The notes below the pieces were generated by a model. It had not been told where the DNA came from. It worked only from the letters and a program-made list of their open reading frames with translations, and did no database searches. A stretch of DNA of 64,000 bases from Chondromyces crocatus (GTDB lineage Bacteria; Myxococcota_A; Polyangia; Polyangiales; Polyangiaceae): positions 1,240,001-1,304,000 of the forward strand of contig NZ_CP012159.1 in NCBI RefSeq assembly GCF_001189295.1. Direction: 5' to 3'. Below are positions 26,862 through 36,036 of this stretch, piece by piece. A program made the translations under genes and the position numbers. Position 1 is the first letter of the stretch; each line of letters opens with the position of its first letter.

Positions 26862-29612
26862 CTAGTCGGTCGCCTTTGGGCCGCCGTGCGTACCGGCGTT
26901 GAGGGCCGCCTGGGCCGCCGCGAGGCGCGCGATGGGGACACGGAAGGGAGAGCAGGACACGTAGTCGAGTCCCACCTTCTCGAAGAAGGTGACGGACGCG
27001 GGATCGCCGCCGTGCTCGCCGCACACGCCGAGGTGGATCCCTGGGCGCTTCGCCCGACCGCGCTCGGACGCGAGCTCGACGAGCGCGCCGACTCCGTCGA
27101 CGTCGATCGACTGGAACGGGTCGCTCGGGAAGATGCCGAGGTCGACGTAGGCGCCGAGGAACTTGCCGGCATCATCGCGCGAGATGCCCAGGGTCGTCTG
27201 CGTGAGGTCGTTGGTGCCGAAGCTGAAGAACTCCGCGTGCTCGGCGATCTCTCCGGCGCGGATGGCGGCGCGTGGTAGCTCGATCATCGTGCCGAAGTGG
27301 AAGCTGACCTTGCGGCCCTTCTCGGAGAAGACCTGCTCGGCGATGCGGTCGACCAGCTCGCGCATCAAGGTGAGCTCGCGCTGGGTCATGGTGAGAGGAA
27401 TCATGATCTCGGGGTGCACGTCGACGCCTTCTGCGGCCACGTCGCAGGCGGCTTCGAGGATGGCGCGCACCTGCATCTCGTAGATCTCGGGGTAGGTGAC
27501 CGCGAGCCTGCAGCCGCGGTGGCCGAGCATGGGGTTGAACTCGTGCAGCTCCTCGTTCTTGCGTACGATTTCTGCCACGCTGACTCCGAGCACCTGGGCC
27601 ATCTGCTCGAGCTGGGCCTTCTCCTGAGGCAGGAACTCGTGCAGCGGGGGATCCAGCAGGCGGATGGTGACGGGCAAGCCTGCCATCTCACGGAACACGC
27701 CCGTGAAGTCGTCACGCTGGTAGGGGAGCAGCTTGTCCACGGCGCGGTGACGCGCGTGTTTGTCACCGGCGAGGATCATCTCGCGCATGGCCTCGATCCG
27801 CTTCTCGTCGAAGAACATGTGCTCGGTGCGGCAGAGCCCCACGCCTTCGGCGCCGAAGTTGCGCGCCGTGCGGGCGTCGTGCGGGGTGTCCGCGTTCGCT
27901 CGGACCCGCATGCGCCGGACCCCATCCGCCCAGGCCATCAGCTCTCCGAACTCGCCGCTCAGCGCGGCAGGCACCGTGGGGATGGCGCCGAGGTAGACGC
28001 GACCGGAGCCACCGTCGAGCGTGATCACGTCCCCCGCCTTCAGCGACTTCGAGCCCGTGGGGCGGCCATCGTCGTCGTAGAGGGACACCGTGACGATGTC
28101 GCGACCCACACTCACCGACGAGCACCCGGCGACGCAGCTCTTGCCCATGCCGCGTGCGACGACGGCTGCGTGGCTGGTCATGCCGCCACGCGCGGTGAGG
28201 ATGCCTCGCGCGGCCTTCATTCCGTGGATGTCCTCCGGCGACGTCTCGGCGCGCACCAGGATGACGGCCTTGCCCTGCGCTGCTCGGCGCTCTGCCTCGT
28301 CGGCGGTGAACACGATCTCGCCGGTGGCAGCGCCGGGGCTCGCAGGCAGGCCCCGAGCGAGGATCTCCTTGGGCGCCGAGGGGTCGAGGCTCGGATGCAG
28401 CAGCTGATCGATGGATCCCGGGTCGACACGCAGGACGGCCTCGTTCTGGGTGATGAGCTTTTCCTTCACCATCTCGACCGCGATGCGCACCGCAGCGCGG
28501 CCCGTGCGTTTGCCGTTGCGGGTCTGCAAGAGGTAGAGCGAGCCCTCCTGGATGGTGAACTCCATGTCTTGCATGTCACGGAAGTGGTGCTCCAGCCGGG
28601 CCTGCACCTCCATCAGCTGAGCGAAGGCCTGGGGCATGCGTACCTCCAGGCTGCGCTCGTCGTCGCTGCCGCCTTTCGACAGGGGGTGAGGGGTGCGTAC
28701 GCCGGCCACGACGTCTTCTCCCTGCGCGTTCGGGAGCCACTCGCCGAAGAAGCGCCGCTCGCCGGTCGAAGGATCGCGGGTGAAGGCCACGCCCGTGCCC
28801 GAGTCATCCCCCATGTTGCCGAAGACCATGGCCTGCACCGTGCAAGCCGTGCCCCAGCTCTCGGGGATGCCGTGCATCTTGCGGTAGACCTTCGCGCGCT
28901 GGTTGTTCCAGCTCCCGAAGACGGCGTGGATCGCGCCTTCGAGCTGGGCCCACGGATCGTCGGGGAAGGACTTGCCCGTGGCGGCAAGGACGATCTCCTT
29001 CTGACGTGCGATGAGGCCGCGGAGGGCCTCCGGATCGAGCGCCGAGTCGGGCACCTTGCGCTCCAGCTCGGCGTTGTTGAGCCGGGAGTGATCGATCTTC
29101 AGTGCCGTGGCGGCCTTCCTGCGGGCAGTGACGAGCGCTTCTTCGAACTGCTCGCGCTCCACGCCCAGCACCACGCCGGCGTACGTCAGGATGAAGCGCC
29201 GGTAGGCGTCGAGCGCGAACCGTTCGTTGCCCGTCCGCTCGGCGAGGCCAGCGACGATGGCGTCGTTCAGCCCGAGATTCAGGATGGTGTCCATCATCCC
29301 CGGCATCGAGGCGCGCGCACCCGAGCGGACCGAGACGAGGAGGGGCGCGGTGGTGCTCCCGAACCCGCCACCGACGATCTTCTCGACGCGTCCGATGGCC
29401 TCTCGCAGCTCCTCCTCGACCCCATCGGGCAGCGCACCGCCGCCAGCGTAGAAAGCGGTGCAGACCTCGGTGGTGAGGGTGAACCCTGGCGGTACCGGCA
29501 CACCGAGGCGGCTCATCTCGGCGAGCCCAGCGCCTTTACCCCCGAGGAGGGCCTTCATCGTTGCGTCGCCGTCTGCCCGCCCAGCTCCGAAGAAGTAGAT
29601 CGAACTCACCAT
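26862..29612 (-). CDS. ppdK: Pyruvate, phosphate dikinase
   Basis: A 916-residue pyruvate phosphate dikinase, which interconverts pyruvate, ATP and Pi with PEP, AMP and PPi in the cytoplasm. The N-terminal ATP-grasp domain starts KALLGGKGAGLAEMSRLGVP and has RSGARASMPGMMDTILNLGL; the swivelling domain has the phosphorylated His in ARGGMTSHAAVVARGMGKSC (H481); the C-terminal PEP domain contains GLCRTEHMFFDE and EFFSFGTNDLTQTTLGISRD. Length matches the family. ATG at 29612 gives MVSSIYFFGAG, the usual start. No PDRP-type regulator is adjacent. Its 5' end is divergent from the ATPase gene over 186 bases. Confidence 0.97.
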   Translation of the reverse strand: MVSSIYFFGAGRADGDATMKALLGGKGAGLAEMSRLGVPVPPGFTLTTEVCTAFYAGGGALPDGVEEELREAIGRVEKIVGGGFGSTTAPLLVSVRSGARASMPGMMDTILNLGLNDAIVAGLAERTGNERFALDAYRRFILTYAGVVLGVEREQFEEALVTARRKAATALKIDHSRLNNAELERKVPDSALDPEALRGLIARQKEIVLAATGKSFPDDPWAQLEGAIHAVFGSWNNQRAKVYRKMHGIPESWGTACTVQAMVFGNMGDDSGTGVAFTRDPSTGERRFFGEWLPNAQGEDVVAGVRTPHPLSKGGSDDERSLEVRMPQAFAQLMEVQARLEHHFRDMQDMEFTIQEGSLYLLQTRNGKRTGRAAVRIAVEMVKEKLITQNEAVLRVDPGSIDQLLHPSLDPSAPKEILARGLPASPGAATGEIVFTADEAERRAAQGKAVILVRAETSPEDIHGMKAARGILTARGGMTSHAAVVARGMGKSCVAGCSSVSVGRDIVTVSLYDDDGRPTGSKSLKAGDVITLDGGSGRVYLGAIPTVPAALSGEFGELMAWADGVRRMRVRANADTPHDARTARNFGAEGVGLCRTEHMFFDEKRIEAMREMILAGDKHARHRAVDKLLPYQRDDFTGVFREMAGLPVTIRLLDPPLHEFLPQEKAQLEQMAQVLGVSVAEIVRKNEELHEFNPMLGHRGCRLAVTYPEIYEMQVRAILEAACDVAAEGVDVHPEIMIPLTMTQRELTLMRELVDRIAEQVFSEKGRKVSFHFGTMIELPRAAIRAGEIAEHAEFFSFGTNDLTQTTLGISRDDAGKFLGAYVDLGIFPSDPFQSIDVDGVGALVELASERGRAKRPGIHLGVCGEHGGDPASVTFFEKVGLDYVSCSPFRVPIARLAAAQAALNAGTHGGPKATD

Positions 29613-29798
29613 GTTCCGGCGACGCTAGATCGTCTGTGCCGATGGTGTCGAGGCCCGAGCGCGGGCGCTGCGCGCATCGTGAATCCTCCGCGCAGGGCGC
29701 AACGTGCTCGGTCGGCGTGGCATCGTGACGGTGCGGCCCTGGACATCCGGACCTCGTACCGGCACCATGCAGCAGGCCGATCCTGTGAGCCCAAGACG

Positions 29799-31010
29799 AT
29801 GCTGACCTCCCTCCGGCTTCGGAACTTCAAGAGCTTCTCCGACCAGACCGTGGAGCTTTCGCCGCTCACGGTGCTGCTCGGCGCCAACGCCTCGGGGAAG
29901 AGCAACTTCCTCGACGCGATACGACTCCTTCAAGGCATCGGGCTCGACCTGCCGCTCGCCGACGTGCTCCGGGGGCGCACCGAGGGAGGGCGGGAGATCT
30001 GGCCAGGCCTGCGGGGGCGTGCCGAGGAGGTCGCGCGCGGCGGAGCGAAAAGCTTCACGCTCGAGAGCCGCTGGGCGCTGGGGCGCGAAGAGCTGACCCA
30101 CGAGATCACGGTGCGTGTCGGCTCGGAGCCGCTCGTGGAGCACGAGGCGTTGCGCGCGCAGGGATTGGGAGTGCTGTTCGATACGCCGGCGATGTCGCTG
30201 AAAGGGTGGGACGGCTTCGGTCCGGGTTCGAGCCCTTCGAAGCGAGGTCGCTCACTTCGCGCGGGCAGTGACCGGCACCCGGCGCGGCGGAGCCTGCTCG
30301 GCCAGATCGAGCACCACCGTGGGCGCGGTGAGGGTGTGCGCCTGAATGACGTGGTGGAGCTGTGCCATGCCCTGCAGCAGGCGATGCGCAGCACCTTGTC
30401 CCTCGACCTGTCGCCGTCCCGCATGCGTGGCTACGCCCATCGTTCGCTCGATCATCTCGGGACCGCCGGTGAGAACCTCTCGGCCACGATGCATCGCATC
30501 TGTCAGGACGAGGGGAGGAAGGCCGAGCTCCTGGGCCTGCTGTCGGCGCTCTACGCACCCGAACGGGTGGGTATAGAATTCATCGAGACCGACCTCGGGG
30601 ACGTGCTGATGTGCATCCTGGAGCAGGACGAGGTCCGCATCTCCGCGCGCAGCCTCTCCGATGGCGTCCTCCGGATTCTCGGCAAGATCGCGGCCGTGTT
30701 GACCGCACCCGAAGGCTCGTTGGTCTTGATGGAGGAGCTGGAGCAGGGGTTGCACCCAGCGCAGGTGCGGCGGCTGGTCCAGATCCTGGAAGGCGCAACC
30801 CAGACGAGCGGCCAGGTGGTGGCCACGACCTATGCGCCCTCGACGCTCCGGGCGATGTCGAGAGACACGCTGGGGCGCGCGGTGGTCTTCGGACGCCGGG
30901 CGGGGGTACCGGGTACGGTGGCGCAGCGGCTCGGCACCTTGCCCGAGTTCGATGTGCTGCTGGCGAAGGGGGTCGAGCACCTGTTCGAGGCCCACTGGCC
31001 GGAGACCTGA
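29799..31010 (+). CDS. RecF/SMC-like AAA ATPase
   Basis: A 403-residue ATPase of the RecF/OLD-like AAA_21 type. LTSLRLRNFKSFSDQTVELS leads into a Walker A (LLGANASGKSNFLDAI, near residues 27-42); the signature ISARSLSDGVLRILGKIAAV and Walker B GSLVLMEELEQGLHPAQVRR lie near 280-320, followed by the D/H-loop region QVVATTYAPSTLRAM. No nuclease (Toprim) domain is attached. Such single proteins are often uncharacterised; a defence role cannot be argued without a partner. ATG at 29799 is the start of the conserved fold. It is 9 bases upstream of the methyltransferase gene, so likely the same transcript. Confidence 0.85.
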   Translation: MLTSLRLRNFKSFSDQTVELSPLTVLLGANASGKSNFLDAIRLLQGIGLDLPLADVLRGRTEGGREIWPGLRGRAEEVARGGAKSFTLESRWALGREELTHEITVRVGSEPLVEHEALRAQGLGVLFDTPAMSLKGWDGFGPGSSPSKRGRSLRAGSDRHPARRSLLGQIEHHRGRGEGVRLNDVVELCHALQQAMRSTLSLDLSPSRMRGYAHRSLDHLGTAGENLSATMHRICQDEGRKAELLGLLSALYAPERVGIEFIETDLGDVLMCILEQDEVRISARSLSDGVLRILGKIAAVLTAPEGSLVLMEELEQGLHPAQVRRLVQILEGATQTSGQVVATTYAPSTLRAMSRDTLGRAVVFGRRAGVPGTVAQRLGTLPEFDVLLAKGVEHLFEAHWPET

Positions 31011-31019
31011 AGCGACTCC

Positions 31020-32105
31020 ATGCAGGACGACGTGAAGAAGGGGCCGAGCGCGCCCCGGGAGCTGCGCTTCGAGGCGCAGCGCATCGCTTTCGGGCCCATG
31101 ATGTTCCACGCCGCGATGCTGCTGAGGGACCTCGGCATCCTCGCGGTGCTCAAGTCGGCCGGCGCTGCGGGGCTCCGCGTGGAAGCGATGGCGCACGAGG
31201 CTGGCGTCTCGGTGTACGGCGCGCGGGTGCTCATCGAGGCGGGGCTGGGGATGGCGTTCGTGGAGCCTGTGGGCACCCTGGAGCCCGAGGGGCCTTACCG
31301 TCTCGCGCCGCTCGGTTCGGTCTTTCTTCAGGACGCGATGACCCGCGCGAACGCCGACTTCGTGCGCGACGTCTGCTACGCCGGCATGCCGCAGCTGGAG
31401 GCGTCGATTCGCGAGGGGCGGCCCGCCGGGCTCGCGGTGTTCGGCGACTGGCCGACGATCTACGAGGGGCTGAGCAAGCTTCCTCCGAAGGCGCAGGAGA
31501 GCTGGTTCCGCTTCGATCACTACTACTCCGACAGCGCCTTCCCGGCGGTGCTGCCGCGGGTGTTTCAGGACCGGCCGCGCCGACTTCTCGACGTGGGAGG
31601 CAACACGGGTCGGTTCGCGTTGCAGTGCGTGCGCCATGACGCTGACGTTCAGGTGACGATCCTCGACTTGCCGGGTCAGCTCGCGAAGGCTGCGGAGAAT
31701 GTGACCGCTGCCGGGTTCGCGGGGCGTGTCGGGGGGCATGCCCTCGATCTCCTCGATGCGACGCAGCCCTTCCCCACCGGCTTTGATGTCGTGTGGATGA
31801 GCCAGTTTCTGTGCTGCTTTCCGGAGGAGGACGTGGTGCAGCTCGTGCGCCGCGGCGCTGCGGCACTCGCCCCTCAGGGCTCGCTCTACATCCTCGACAC
31901 CTACTGGGATCGTCAGCGGAACGCCGCGGCGGCCTACTGCCTGCAGGCGACCTCGCTGTACTTCACCGCGCTCGCCAACGGGACGAGCCGGATGTACCAC
32001 TCGCGCGATCTGATTCGCTGCGTGGAAGCGGCGGGGCTCGAGATCCAGGAAGACGTGGATGGGCTGGGGATCAGCCACACCCTCTTCCGCTGTCGGCCTC
32101 GCTGA
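31020..32105 (+). CDS. SAM-dependent methyltransferase (O-methyltransferase-like)
   Basis: A 361-residue protein. Residues 15-110 form a winged-helix dimerisation region (ILAVLKSAGAAGLRVEAMAH) as in small-molecule O-methyltransferases; residues about 180-300 are the Rossmann domain with motif I RLLDVGGNTGRFALQCVRH and the second acidic motif TILDLPGQLAKA. Substrate unknown; the family typically acts on aromatic or polyketide products. There is no signal peptide. The start is 9 bases after the ATPase stop, suggesting an operon with it. The downstream gene is convergent. Confidence 0.88.
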   Translation: MQDDVKKGPSAPRELRFEAQRIAFGPMMFHAAMLLRDLGILAVLKSAGAAGLRVEAMAHEAGVSVYGARVLIEAGLGMAFVEPVGTLEPEGPYRLAPLGSVFLQDAMTRANADFVRDVCYAGMPQLEASIREGRPAGLAVFGDWPTIYEGLSKLPPKAQESWFRFDHYYSDSAFPAVLPRVFQDRPRRLLDVGGNTGRFALQCVRHDADVQVTILDLPGQLAKAAENVTAAGFAGRVGGHALDLLDATQPFPTGFDVVWMSQFLCCFPEEDVVQLVRRGAAALAPQGSLYILDTYWDRQRNAAAAYCLQATSLYFTALANGTSRMYHSRDLIRCVEAAGLEIQEDVDGLGISHTLFRCRPR

Positions 32106-32126
32106 CGCATCGAGACGTCAGGGGGC

Positions 32127-32753
32127 TCAGTACACCTTGCAGCGACCAGCGCCAGTCGTTCGCGCATAGGGGAGCGCACCGCTCCGCCCCTTCACGTAGA
32201 TCGCGCCTCCCGCTGCCGGCCGTGGAATCACCGCTCCAGCAGCGAGCGGGCGCCCCTCCGGGAGTTCTTCCACTTCCACGATGAGATCGTTGCCTTCCTG
32301 ATCGACGGCCGAGATGGAGGGGCGCCGCTTTTCCTCGTCGGCGTTACCCCCTGGACAGGTCACGCCGCGCGCGCTCAACGCGAAGGCGAGCGCGCGTTCA
32401 TCGACCTCCGGGGCGCCTGCCACCCACTGGAAGCGACGGTCCTGGAGGTCGCCTACCTCGACGGCGAGGCAGCTGCATCGCTCCTTCCGGTTCGGGGAGG
32501 GAGCCAGCATCAGATCATGACGCACCCCGATCAAGGCGGACGGTGCCTCCTTGTTGCTGGACGTCGTGAGCGGGTCGGCCACGAGGGCGCTCTGATTCAG
32601 CTCTTCGGTGCGTCGCCCTTTTTGAGGGGTCCCCTCTTCGGTCGTCGAGAAGCTCCAGAACGAATCGGCCGCCGTGTGCCCGCTCCCACTGCAAGCCGCC
32701 GTGAGGGACACGGAAGCCACCGCCGGAAGCAACCAGGAGCGCTGGGACAGCAT
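32127..32753 (-). CDS. Predicted lipoprotein, unknown
   Basis: A 208-residue lipoprotein. MLSQRSWLLPAVASVSLTAA is followed by the lipobox Cys of TAACSGSG near residue 21. The mature part has four further cysteines (a CSC pair near residue 90, one in VTCPGG and one near the C-terminus, GRCKVY), which could form disulphides in the periplasm. No family recognised. The ATG at 32753 is preferred because it gives the compact signal; an in-frame ATG is 18 bases upstream. Convergent with the methyltransferase gene, from which it is separated by 21 bases. Confidence 0.7.
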   Translation of the reverse strand: MLSQRSWLLPAVASVSLTAACSGSGHTAADSFWSFSTTEEGTPQKGRRTEELNQSALVADPLTTSSNKEAPSALIGVRHDLMLAPSPNRKERCSCLAVEVGDLQDRRFQWVAGAPEVDERALAFALSARGVTCPGGNADEEKRRPSISAVDQEGNDLIVEVEELPEGRPLAAGAVIPRPAAGGAIYVKGRSGALPYARTTGAGRCKVY

Positions 32754-32806
32754 GCACCTCGATCTTGGCACCCGGTCAGGGGGAGGGACAAGTAACCGAC
32801 CGTGGC

Positions 32807-33412
32807 TCAGGTCCCAGCGTCGCCGTCGTGCAGGGATCGCACGCCGACGCCCGTTTCGCGGCGGACCAGGGTCCTGGGCAGCCGCACCATTGCGAAACGC
32901 GCCGTCACCCCGACGAGTCCGGACGAGGTGGCGATGCGGTTGAGCACGGAGAGCGCCTCCGGCAACGTCAGATCTTCGTGCCCGAGCTCCAGCGCGGCCG
33001 CCGCCTCCGTCACGATCTGGTGGCTGGTCTCGGCGCCGATGGCAGGCGCCAGCAGCGACTTCAAACGATCGATCGAGACATGAGGCCCAGCACCCGGTTG
33101 CGCTTCTGTGCTGTCACTGGCGTCACTGGGGACCTCCTCGTGAGGAGGCAAGATCGATGGCTTCGTGAGCTGGTCGTAGGCGGCCCGTGCGGCCACGGCC
33201 AAGGCGCCATTCCCCTGGGCGAGGCGGCTCAGGATTGCGAGACCCTCCTCCCACGTGAGGTCGTCGAGCCAGGCGAGCGCCTTGGTACGGAGTCCGAGGT
33301 CCTGAGCCGCGTCGAGGATGACGCCACGGCTTCGCTCGGGACCCAGCGCTGGAGAGAGCAGCGCCACGAGCTCTCTCGTGGAGAGTGACGCGGGAGGGGA
33401 GGAGCGCCTCAT
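32807..33412 (-). CDS. Unknown protein made of two copies of one ~70-residue domain
   Basis: A 201-residue protein containing an internal duplication. Copy 1 (residues about 10-83, beginning LSTRELVALLSPALGPERSR) and copy 2 (about 112-179, beginning VSIDRLKSLLAPAIGAETSH) align over most of their length, sharing L..LL.PA.G, a central DAAQ/EAAA segment, DLT...L..L.R.A and an A.R/ARF end; copy 2 lacks about five residues in the middle. Both are all-helical. A 28-residue linker (SDASDSTEAQPGAG) joins them. ATG at 33412 begins the conserved part. It is divergent from the tandem kinase genes. I do not recognise the domain. Confidence 0.72.
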   Translation of the reverse strand: MRRSSPPASLSTRELVALLSPALGPERSRGVILDAAQDLGLRTKALAWLDDLTWEEGLAILSRLAQGNGALAVAARAAYDQLTKPSILPPHEEVPSDASDSTEAQPGAGPHVSIDRLKSLLAPAIGAETSHQIVTEAAAALELGHEDLTLPEALSVLNRIATSSGLVGVTARFAMVRLPRTLVRRETGVGVRSLHDGDAGT

Positions 33413-33750
33413 CGCGTCCGTCCTCCTGCTGTCGACCAACGGGAACGCTGGCTCCGCCCTGACGCGATGAATCTGCGTCCGGCGCACGAGGGGGCTGTCG
33501 GCGGAGCCGCCCAGCTCACCGTCCTGGCGGTCATGACCCATGTCCTCACGCCCCCAGTTTACCTCTCTCGTTCCGCCTGGCTGCTTTCTTCCTGCATGCG
33601 AGGTGCGCGTGGAACGCCATGGCGATGAGGCGTTCGGTCGCCTGTTCAGGAGCCCACCATTCTCCGCCCCCGCGGATGACCAGTCGAGGCCGCCGCGGGC
33701 ATTTCCCGTCCCGGTGAGCAACGCTTCGACCAGGCGACCCGTACTGCTTC
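33413..33750. other. Divergent intergenic region upstream of the kinases
   Basis: The 338 bases separate the tandem-domain protein (minus) from the first kinase (plus). A minus-strand frame stays open through it, extending the neighbouring gene, but composition there is not protein-like, so I treat it as leader. I see no reliable promoter or hairpin. Confidence 0.4.
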
Positions 33751-36021
33751 ATGTACACTGCTGACGCCATGGCGAGCCTCCTCCGGTCGACGGACCCGGA
33801 TCTGCGCGATCTCGCCCGGGGCGCTCCGCCCCTCCTCGAAGCCACGACGAGCCTCCCGACGGGGGTCACCTTGCTCGACTGTCTCGGTGTCGGCGGCATG
33901 TCGACGGTCTTCCTCGCCGAGCTCGACGCGACCCGCCGCTCGGAAGAGCTGTCGCCCCTCACTCCGCGCCGCCTCGTCATCAAGATGATGAAGCCGGCCA
34001 CCGTGCACGAACTGGAGATGGCGGGGCTCGCGCACGAGGCGACCTTCGAGCGCGAGGTGACCTCGCTTCGGCGCATGATGGAGCGCCGCCCGCCCACGGA
34101 GTTCGTCGTGGGTTTCTACGGGCGCGGCTTCGTGGATGTCCTCGCGGGGGCGCGTGCGGTTCGCTTGCCCTGGATCGCGCTCGAGCTGGTCGACGGAGGC
34201 GCTGCAGGCACCTCGCTCACCGATCGTGTCGGGCGTGCGGGCGAGGGGTGCGACCCGGTGCGGACGCTCCGCCTCGCGCAAGGCATCGCCGAAGGGGTGC
34301 GCGCTCTGCACGAGGAGGGCGTCATCCATCGGGATCTGAAGCCCGACAACGTGCTCGTGGTCGGGCCGATCGACGACGAGACGCCCAAGATCTCGGACTG
34401 CGGCGTCGCGCGCGTCGAGGGCATCCTCACGACCATGGCGGCGCTCACCTGGGAGTATGCAGGGCCCGAGCAGCTCCTCTCCCGCCCGGGAGAGCGCAAC
34501 CCGCTCATCGGTACCTGGACCGACGTTCATGCGCTCGCCGCCGTGATCTGGTTTCTGATCACGGGGGAGCACTGGTGCGCAGGGCGCGCCGACGAAGCCT
34601 GGCGTGCCGGTGAGCGGCGGCCCTTGCGCGGCGCGCGGCGGTTGCACCCCGCGTTCGCCACCGAGGCCAGCTTGCTCGACGAGATCGACGTGCTCCTCGC
34701 GCGGGGCGCTTCTCCACGGCTGCCTCGCACCGTCCCGACGCCACGCCGCATCCTCTGCCCGGCGACGGCGGAGCCCCGCTTCGAGAGCGTCGAGGCGTTC
34801 GTGGCGAGACTCTTCCCGCTCCTGGATGCATGCGCCGCGCGCTCGGTCGATCGCGCAGCCCAGCGCAGCATCGCCTCCACCTCGTTCCGCACGACCCAGC
34901 CCGCTGGCGAGACGGACGGCGTGGTCTCGATCGTCCCGCTGGCGGAACTGGTCGATCTCGATCTCACCCGAGGGCTTGGCGCCTCGATCCGGCAAGCGAC
35001 CCCGGGGAGCGTCGCCTTCCAGCCCGACGGTCGTGCCCTCGCGCGATTCGGTGCGCGCTTGTTCCTGCTGAGCGATGGCCCGCCCCTCGAGGTGGACGTC
35101 CCTCCCGAGGAGCGCTCCACCATCGCCACTGTGAGCCACGTCGTTCGTGGTCCTGGTGGCGGCTTCGCACTCATCGGGCCGCGGCACATCCGCTTGCTCA
35201 AGGCTGGCGTCTTCCGCGATGTTCCCTTGCCCGTGCACCCTGCGGATGCGCCTGGAGCTGGGCTTCAGGGGGGCCATCCGGCGCGCACCGAGCGCCCACT
35301 GCTGGGCCCCATCGAGGCGGCGATCGGAGACGGCAGGGTCTTCGGCGTGGTCACGGCGGAGACCGAGGACAGCGATGGCGGGCCCGAGCTGTGGACCTCG
35401 CGTGACGGCATCCGCTGGAGCGGCCCGACCATCTTGCCGCTCGGAGGTCGAGTGAAGAGCCTCGCCTCCGGGCCTTACGGCACCCTCGTCGTCGGTGGCT
35501 CGGCACGTGGCAGAGGGCGCGCGCTGTTCCTCGGGTTCGACGGTCAAGCGAGCGTCTACACGCAAGGGGTCAACCAGCGCGCTGCTCTGGAGATCGCCCT
35601 CTGCGGCGCGGATCGCACCTCGTGGGCCGCCGGAGAAGGCTTCGTGCTCTCCTTCGACCGCGCGTCGGTCACCGTCGAGGAGCTGGAGATCTCCGGTCGT
35701 CCGGTGGCGATGGGCCTCGATCCGGTGGGCGTCCCCTGGCTCGTCACGGGCAGGGCGGTGCTACGTCGGCACGCCGGCCTCGCGAATGCCTCCTGGCGCG
35801 TCTACTTCCAGCAGGACGTCGGGGCACCTCCCTTGCTCGCGATCGGCTTCACTGCCGAGGGGGCCTGCGTCGTCGATGCCGCCGGACACGGTGCGGTCAT
35901 CATCCCGCGCGACATCGCAGCGTGGCGCAGAGGCCCTTTGCCAGGCGTGCCTTCCAAGGTGGAGGTCCCGCCGGCGCTCCCTGGCACCCACTCCCCTCTG
36001 GGTCACCCGCCCCGCGCCTGA
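33751..36021 (+). CDS. Ser/Thr protein kinase with DCG in place of DFG, fused to a beta-rich domain
   Basis: A 756-residue protein. Residues about 40-330 are a Hanks-type kinase: glycine loop LGVGGMSTVFLAE near 45-57, ATP-binding Lys at K78 (LVIKMM), and the catalytic loop HRDLKPDN at 193-200. The metal-binding motif reads DCG (216-218), so Asp is kept but Phe is Cys. The activation segment ends WEYAGPEQLL. Residues 400-740 look like a beta-propeller built from short strands and GGG turns (VVRGPGGGFALIGPRHIRLL), perhaps a sensor. No transmembrane helix. An in-frame ATG at 33769 is an alternative start. The downstream kinase follows 15 bases after its stop. Confidence 0.88.
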   Translation: MYTADAMASLLRSTDPDLRDLARGAPPLLEATTSLPTGVTLLDCLGVGGMSTVFLAELDATRRSEELSPLTPRRLVIKMMKPATVHELEMAGLAHEATFEREVTSLRRMMERRPPTEFVVGFYGRGFVDVLAGARAVRLPWIALELVDGGAAGTSLTDRVGRAGEGCDPVRTLRLAQGIAEGVRALHEEGVIHRDLKPDNVLVVGPIDDETPKISDCGVARVEGILTTMAALTWEYAGPEQLLSRPGERNPLIGTWTDVHALAAVIWFLITGEHWCAGRADEAWRAGERRPLRGARRLHPAFATEASLLDEIDVLLARGASPRLPRTVPTPRRILCPATAEPRFESVEAFVARLFPLLDACAARSVDRAAQRSIASTSFRTTQPAGETDGVVSIVPLAELVDLDLTRGLGASIRQATPGSVAFQPDGRALARFGARLFLLSDGPPLEVDVPPEERSTIATVSHVVRGPGGGFALIGPRHIRLLKAGVFRDVPLPVHPADAPGAGLQGGHPARTERPLLGPIEAAIGDGRVFGVVTAETEDSDGGPELWTSRDGIRWSGPTILPLGGRVKSLASGPYGTLVVGGSARGRGRALFLGFDGQASVYTQGVNQRAALEIALCGADRTSWAAGEGFVLSFDRASVTVEELEISGRPVAMGLDPVGVPWLVTGRAVLRRHAGLANASWRVYFQQDVGAPPLLAIGFTAEGACVVDAAGHGAVIIPRDIAAWRRGPLPGVPSKVEVPPALPGTHSPLGHPPRA

Positions 36022-36036
36022 CCTCGGGAACTGCAC

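Noticed and set aside
29799-32105. Defence system (RecF-like ATPase plus methyltransferase)
   Set aside because: The methyltransferase resembles small-molecule O-methyltransferases, not DNA methylases, and no nuclease or toxin partner is present.
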